Source of the DNA: Caldifarciminota bacterium | GTDB taxonomy: Bacteria; Hydrothermota; Hydrothermia; B15-G9; WFZT01 | NCBI GenBank assembly: GCA_026991055.1 | Contig: JALXCE010000357.1 | Location: forward strand, 1-10,117 | Direction: 5' to 3' | Length of the DNA stretch: 10,117 bases | Shown: positions 6,066 through 10,117 of the stretch, in pieces | Position numbering within the stretch: the stretch's first letter is position 1 | Layout of the letters: every line of letters begins with the position of its first letter | Program-made: the position numbers and the translations under genes | The notes under the pieces: generated by a model | Seen by the model: only the letters and a program-made list of their open reading frames with translations | Told to the model about the DNA's origin: nothing | Databases searched by the model: none

Positions 6066-7325
6066 TTAGTGTGTTCCTTCTTCCCAGCTTGTTAGATAGT
6101 GTTTTTGCTCCTCGGTTAATTTATCAATCTCAATTCCCATGGACTGGAGCTTCAGGCTTGCAATCTCTCTATCTATCTCATCGGGCAGGGTATAAACCTT
6201 TTTTTCGAGCCTGTTCAGGTTTTCCTTTATATACTTCACTGCGCGTGCCTGATTGGAGAATGACATGTCCATGACCGTCGGGGGATGCCCCTCTGCCGAG
6301 GCGAGGTTTACCAGCCTGCCCTCTGCCAGCAGATAAATCCTCTTTCCATCTGGTAAAGTGTACTTTTTCACATTGGGCCTTACATCCTCAATCGAAACGG
6401 CCATCTTTCTCAAGCCAGCGACATTGATTTCCACATCGAAGTGGCCGGAATTTGCAAGAATTGCCCCATCTTTCATCTTTTCAATGTGAGGCAGGTCAAT
6501 AACGTTCTTGTCTCCTGTAACGGTCACAAAGAAATCACCAATCTCAGCCGCTTTTTCCATAGGCATAACTTCAAAGCCATCCATAACTGCCTCAAGTGCC
6601 CTCACTGGATCAACTTCTGTGACAACTACCCTTGCTCCCATTCCTTTTGCCCGCATTGCAAGGCCTCTGCCACACCAGCCGTAGCCGGCCACCACAAAAA
6701 TAGAGCCAGCGATCAGTAAATTGGTGGCTCTCAATATGCCATCTATGGTTGATTGGCCTGTTCCATACCTATTGTCAAATAGGTACTTTGTCTTTGAATC
6801 ATTTACCGCGATTATTGGGTACTGGAGAACACCGTCCTTCTCCATCGCACGGAATCGAATAACACCGGTGGTCGTCTCTTCCGTCCCACCCCACACCTTT
6901 CGGGCAAGCTCTGGAAGTTTGCTATGCAGATAAGCTGTGAGGTCACCCCCGTCGTCCAGAGTGACAACGGGTTCAATCTCAAGGACGTTTTTGATATTTT
7001 CGTAATATTCATCGGCCGAATCACCGTGCACGGCAAAGACTTCGATGCCATAATCTTTGACAAGTGATGCAGCCACATCATCTTTTGTGCTCAGGGGATT
7101 TGAAGCCGAGAGCCTCACATGGGCACCAGCCGCTTTGAGCGTGATCATCAGTGCAGCCGTCTCTGGTGTTACATGAAGGCAGGCCCCGATATTCATACCT
7201 TTAAAAGGCTTCTCTTTCTCGTATTCCTCTCTAATTTTTGCAAGAACAGGCATGTGGTCCATTGCCCACTCGATCTTCTTTTTTCCAGATTCGTTTAAAG
7301 ACAAATCTTTAACCCTGTATTTCAT
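6066..7325 (-). CDS. ahcY: Adenosylhomocysteinase (S-adenosylhomocysteine hydrolase), archaeal type
   Basis: A 419-residue NAD-dependent enzyme splitting S-adenosylhomocysteine into adenosine and homocysteine, which relieves product inhibition of methyltransferases. Visible marks are HVTPETA (51-57), LDDGGDLT (123-130), EETTTGV (149-155), NDSKTKYLFDNRYGTGQS (175-192), the NAD-binding GYGWCGRG (214-221), ANSGHFDVEI (291-300) and NLASAEGHPP (340-349). It lacks the extended C-terminal tail with the NAD-contacting Lys/Tyr of the eukaryotic and many bacterial enzymes, as archaeal and Thermotoga-type members do. The start at 7325 is chosen over an upstream ATG at 7370 because GGAGGT at 7331-7336 sits 5 nt before it. 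A minus-strand TATA-like CTTATATTATT near 7381-7391 would give a ~36-nt leader. In methanogens a homologue acts on S-inosylhomocysteine instead; sequence alone does not separate the two. Confidence 0.93.
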   Translation of the reverse strand: MKYRVKDLSLNESGKKKIEWAMDHMPVLAKIREEYEKEKPFKGMNIGACLHVTPETAALMITLKAAGAHVRLSASNPLSTKDDVAASLVKDYGIEVFAVHGDSADEYYENIKNVLEIEPVVTLDDGGDLTAYLHSKLPELARKVWGGTEETTTGVIRFRAMEKDGVLQYPIIAVNDSKTKYLFDNRYGTGQSTIDGILRATNLLIAGSIFVVAGYGWCGRGLAMRAKGMGARVVVTEVDPVRALEAVMDGFEVMPMEKAAEIGDFFVTVTGDKNVIDLPHIEKMKDGAILANSGHFDVEINVAGLRKMAVSIEDVRPNVKKYTLPDGKRIYLLAEGRLVNLASAEGHPPTVMDMSFSNQARAVKYIKENLNRLEKKVYTLPDEIDREIASLKLQSMGIEIDKLTEEQKHYLTSWEEGTH

Positions 7326-7345
7326 TCGTGACCTCCATTTTTTGC

Positions 7346-7355
7346 AAATTATAAA
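7346..7355 (+). promoter_or_regulatory. TATA-like box for the prpD-prpB operon
   Basis: AAATTATAAA lies 25-26 nt before the ATG at 7376, the distance at which archaeal transcription normally begins. This implies a leaderless prpD mRNA and is the main reason for choosing that start. The box lies in the presumed leader of the divergent ahcY gene. Confidence 0.4.
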
Positions 7356-7375
7356 GCAGTTTGACAGCACGCGTC

Positions 7376-8743
7376 ATGAATAATATAAGTAATGCTATGG
7401 ACGAGTATCTTCTCATAATAGCCCAGTACTCGCTCCACCCCTTCAAGCTCAGTGAAAATGTTAAAACTGAGGTAAAGAAAAGGATTATTGACACCTTTGG
7501 GGTCGCTATTGCCGCTCTTCCCCAGCTAAAACCCTACTTTCAGAAATTCCTCTTCGCTCAGACCTCTAACGGCTCAAGCATTCTGGGGACCGACGTAAAG
7601 GTCTCACCAGACCATGCAGCTTTCTTCAACGGTTTTTTGGCAAGGTACCTTGATTTTAACGACACTTATCTTTCAAGAGAGCCCCAGCATCCTTCAGACG
7701 TGATCATGCCTCTCCTTGCACTGGCTGAATTTGATGGAAATTCAGGTGCCGAGCTTATCGAAGCCATCGCAGTCGCCTACGAAATAGACACGGCGCTTTG
7801 TGACTGGGCAAGCCTCAAAGCTAATGGATGGGACCATGTTAACTACATCGGAATTGCCACCGCTGCAGCCGCTTCAAGACTTCTTAAACTTACGCTTGAG
7901 CAAGCCATGAATGCAATTTCCGTAACCGTGACATCCAGCATAGCGACGCGACAAACGAGAACTGGTGAAATTTCTATGTGGAAAGGAGCAGCGGCAGCAA
8001 ATTCTGCCAGAAATGCTATCTTTTCAACACTAATAGCATCGACTGGTGTCACAGGACCTCGCGAACCTTTCACAGGTCCTTTTGGATTCATAAATCAGTT
8101 GCTACATCAAGAGAAACTGAATGACAGAGCATTTGATAGATTGAAAAGTTTTTCGTCACCTGAGCGCATTCTGGACACACATATAAAAGTCTATCCTGTT
8201 GAGTACATGGCACAAGGAGCTATCGAGGCTATGCTCTCTTTGGACGTATCACCGGCCCAAATAAAGAGAGTGCTTGTGGAAACATTCGAAATGGCGTATA
8301 GTATCCTTGCAAAGGATAGCGAAAGATGGAAACCTGAAACTCGAGAAACTGCCGACCATTCACTTCCCTACCTTGTTGCCCGTGCTCTCTTTGATAAAAC
8401 GATAAATGAGGGCTCGTTTACTGCAACTAAGATAAAAGACCCGGGACTGAGAAAATTTATAGAGGAGAAAGTAGAGGTACAGGTGAACAAAAAGTACTCT
8501 GAAATGTATCCAGAGTTTCTGCCGACAAAAGTCAGGCTTGAGCTCAAGGACGGCAAGGTAATAGAGCGAGAGGTACTCGTACCCCGTGGACATGCGAAAA
8601 ATCCTCTTACCACTGAAGAAGTCCTCGAAAAATTCAGGAAAATTGCCGGTGATAAACGCGAGTTTCTCGACCTCGTTCTCCATCTTGAAGAAGTAAAAAA
8701 CCTGGATTTGATTTTCAAATCTTTAAAACCTGGAGGTTTATGA
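7376..8743 (+). CDS. prpD: MmgE/PrpD family 2-methylcitrate dehydratase
   Basis: A 455-residue MmgE/PrpD-family protein, usual family length. It is predicted to dehydrate 2-methylcitrate to 2-methyl-cis-aconitate in the methylcitrate pathway of propionyl-CoA breakdown. Family marks are RYLDFNDTYL (90-99), HPSD (105-108), MWKGAAAANSARNA (201-214), and VYPVEYMAQGAIEA, the counterpart of the FPAEFHSQTAVEA segment of E. coli PrpD. The closing VLVPRGHAKNP also resembles the C-terminal domain of PrpD. No frame disruption is seen. Possible starts are TTG 7361, ATG 7376 and ATG 7397; 7376 fits a leaderless start 25-26 nt after a TATA-like box. Its stop overlaps the first prpB ATG (ATGA). The family also includes cis-aconitate decarboxylase, but the adjacent lyase makes the methylcitrate role much more likely. 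Hydration to methylisocitrate would need an aconitase, not seen here. Confidence 0.88.
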   Translation: MNNISNAMDEYLLIIAQYSLHPFKLSENVKTEVKKRIIDTFGVAIAALPQLKPYFQKFLFAQTSNGSSILGTDVKVSPDHAAFFNGFLARYLDFNDTYLSREPQHPSDVIMPLLALAEFDGNSGAELIEAIAVAYEIDTALCDWASLKANGWDHVNYIGIATAAAASRLLKLTLEQAMNAISVTVTSSIATRQTRTGEISMWKGAAAANSARNAIFSTLIASTGVTGPREPFTGPFGFINQLLHQEKLNDRAFDRLKSFSSPERILDTHIKVYPVEYMAQGAIEAMLSLDVSPAQIKRVLVETFEMAYSILAKDSERWKPETRETADHSLPYLVARALFDKTINEGSFTATKIKDPGLRKFIEEKVEVQVNKKYSEMYPEFLPTKVRLELKDGKVIEREVLVPRGHAKNPLTTEEVLEKFRKIAGDKREFLDLVLHLEEVKNLDLIFKSLKPGGL

Positions 8744-9642
8744 TGAAAATTTTTGAGGTAAGAGACCTCGATGCAGGAGTTAGATTGAAGGAGACCCTCT
8801 CAAGGGGAGAAACAATCGTGGCTCCTGGAGTATTCAACCCAATATCCGCAATGCTCGCCCAAAAACATGGATTTAAAGCCATTTATCTTTCCGGTGCGGC
8901 ATTAACTGCCAGCTATGGCCTGCCTGACCTGGGACTTATCACCCTTGATGAAATCCTCTACATGGTGCGAAAAATCTATTCGATAGTGAATCTGCCCATA
9001 ATTGTGGACGCAGATGTAGGCTTCGGTGGGGTCCTGAACGTTGCAAGAACCACAAAAGAACTCGAAGAGGCGGGAGCTGCCGCGATGCAGATTGAAGACC
9101 AGGAAATGCCAAAAAAATGCGGACATTTGAGCTCGAAAAAGCTGATACCGGCTGAGGAAATGGTTTACAAAATCCGGGCAGCAAGGGAAGTTAGAAAAAA
9201 CTTGCTCATCATAGCTCGAACAGACGCAAGGGCGGTTGAGGGGCTCAGGAAAGCCATTGAACGTGCGCAGATGTATGCAGAAGCCGGAGCAGACATAATT
9301 TTTCCTGAAGCACTGATTAGTAATGAGGAATTTGAGCTTTTCAGGCGGGAAATTCACATTCCACTACTCGCAAACATGACTGAGTTCGGTCGCACACCTT
9401 ACACCACTGTGAAAGAATTCTCTGAAATGGGCTACAACATAGTGATTTTCCCCGTTACAGCATTGAGGATGGCCCTAACCGCAATAGAGGATACATATAG
9501 AGAGCTCTCAAAGAAAGGCACCCAAAGAGACCTCTTACCGCAGATGATGACGAGAGAGGAACTCTACCGTCTTATCAACTACTACGATTACGAGGAATTT
9601 GACAAGGAATTGAGCGGGAAAAAGGATGATTGGATTAGATAA
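8743..9642 (+). CDS. prpB: 2-Methylisocitrate lyase
   Basis: A 299-residue enzyme of the isocitrate lyase/PEP mutase superfamily, predicted to split 2-methylisocitrate into pyruvate and succinate. Seen in order are VDADVGFGG (88-96, metal-binding Asp pair; E. coli PrpB has DADIGFG), IEDQ (117-120), the catalytic KKCGH loop with Cys126, IARTDARAVEGL (157-168), FPEA (187-190), and TEFGRTPY (213-220). The C-terminal INYYDYEE closely matches the INYYQYEE end of E. coli PrpB, separating it from isocitrate lyase and PEP mutase. Two ATGs stand in tandem at 8740 and 8743. GGAGGT at 8732-8737 is 5 nt from the second and only 2 from the first, so the second is chosen. The overlap with the prpD stop implies translational coupling. 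Its 3' end overlaps the convergent DUF89 gene by 8 bp. Confidence 0.93.
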   Translation: MKIFEVRDLDAGVRLKETLSRGETIVAPGVFNPISAMLAQKHGFKAIYLSGAALTASYGLPDLGLITLDEILYMVRKIYSIVNLPIIVDADVGFGGVLNVARTTKELEEAGAAAMQIEDQEMPKKCGHLSSKKLIPAEEMVYKIRAAREVRKNLLIIARTDARAVEGLRKAIERAQMYAEAGADIIFPEALISNEEFELFRREIHIPLLANMTEFGRTPYTTVKEFSEMGYNIVIFPVTALRMALTAIEDTYRELSKKGTQRDLLPQMMTREELYRLINYYDYEEFDKELSGKKDDWIR

Positions 9643-10117
9643 GAGTGTTCAGGGCAAATACCGGCGTGCCAACTGGCTTGCCGAGCCTTCTTGACACAAC
9701 TCCACACTTGATTTGGAGAAGCAGGAAAACTTCCCTCGATGCATCATCAAGAGTCTCAAAATTTGCGTGCCCCTTGGCAAGCACAATATCTGCTGAATCG
9801 AAATGCTCCATGAACTCCGCGCTCACCTCTTTAAAATCAACTCCGAGGGCATCAGAACCGGTTTCGATCACTTTGATACCGCTGATATCCAATCCCTCGA
9901 GGTCATAGGCGGTAACGTCATTCAACACGGGGCCACTTTTTACAGCGAGGAGCTTTTCTTCCACGTCGAGGTTCTTTAAAAAGTAGATATCAAACACCAC
10001 CTCACCTGCGTTGTCTGCAATGAGCAGGAACTTCCGGGCATTCTGGAGTTTTTCTTTAAAGATCTCGTAGTGGTCAATGCCAAAGCCTATCTCAAAATTT
10101 CTTTTTAAGGTCTCAAT
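9635..10117 (-). CDS. DUF89 / ARMT1-like protein (partial, C-terminal part)
   Basis: The last 160 residues of a minus-strand gene whose start lies beyond the right edge. The frame is open to the edge (ending ...ETLKRNFEIGFGIDHYEIF as read from there), so the GTG at 10000 is not the start. The marks are LLIADNAGEVVFD, whose Asp-Asn pair binds metal in the family, TGSDALGVDF with a further acidic metal ligand, and the AKGHANFETL motif. These define DUF89 (COG1578), a family of metal-dependent phosphatases proposed to clear damaged phosphometabolites. Eukaryotic ARMT1 proteins carry the same domain. The exact substrate of archaeal members is unknown. The gene converges on prpB with an 8-bp stop-to-stop overlap and no visible terminator between them. 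Confidence 0.88.
   Translation of the reverse strand: METLKRNFEIGFGIDHYEIFKEKLQNARKFLLIADNAGEVVFDIYFLKNLDVEEKLLAVKSGPVLNDVTAYDLEGLDISGIKVIETGSDALGVDFKEVSAEFMEHFDSADIVLAKGHANFETLDDASREVFLLLQIKCGVVSRRLGKPVGTPVFALNTLI

Noticed and set aside
5951..6274. Plus-strand 107-codon frame
   Set aside because: It overlaps element copy B and the antisense of the firmly identified ahcY 3' end.
8360..8718. Two minus-strand frames of 107 and 116 codons inside prpD
   Set aside because: Both are shadows of a gene whose protein sequence aligns with PrpD family motifs; serine-rich or aromatic-rich translations typical of antisense frames.
9635..10000. DUF89 as a complete 121-residue gene starting at GTG 10000
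   Set aside because: The frame stays open to the window edge and the DNAGE metal-binding motif lies upstream of that GTG, so the real gene starts beyond the window.

Overview
The window looks like chromosomal DNA from an archaeon, most likely a euryarchaeote in the broad sense. The evidence is an archaeal-type short S-adenosylhomocysteinase, a tRNA-Ala gene without an encoded CCA, an archaeal-style RelB-like antitoxin, a DUF89 protein, TATA-like boxes upstream of genes, and genes with good Shine-Dalgarno sites mixed with others that look leaderless. No marker fixes the lineage more closely.

Left end (1-1009) is accessory. A nucleotidyltransferase toxin of the AbiEii type (cut by the window edge) overlaps a small DUF6922-like partner gene, both on the minus strand. 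Next comes a short inverted-repeat element that looks inserted and is flanked by direct repeats (514-638). It is followed by a decayed RelBE-type pair: an intact antitoxin and a RelE toxin reduced to its last 36 codons.

Middle (1186-6065): a complete uvrA (nucleotide excision repair) stands alone. The 509-bp gap after it is rich in hairpins and holds a second terminal-inverted-repeat element with a terminator-like stem plus T-run, a nested AT-rich palindrome, and a tandem hairpin pair that could be a small RNA. A minus-strand unit then reads tRNA-Ser(GGA), tRNA-Ala(CGC) and a DUF1015 gene with only 10 nt after the tRNA. Upstream of the tRNAs lies a second, inverted copy of the element seen at the left end.

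Right part (6066-10117): ahcY (SAM-cycle recycling) is transcribed leftward from a short, promoter-dense gap. From the other side of that gap a two-gene operon runs rightward: an MmgE/PrpD-family 2-methylcitrate dehydratase and a PrpB 2-methylisocitrate lyase. These are the last steps of the methylcitrate route for propionyl-CoA, giving pyruvate and succinate; no methylcitrate synthase is present here. The operon ends in an 8-bp convergent overlap with a partial DUF89 (ARMT1-like metal-dependent phosphatase) gene.

No wholly new multi-gene system is visible. The least explained signal is the set of pyrimidine-rich hairpin elements found in nearly every intergenic gap, two of which are clearly homologous ~120-bp copies.
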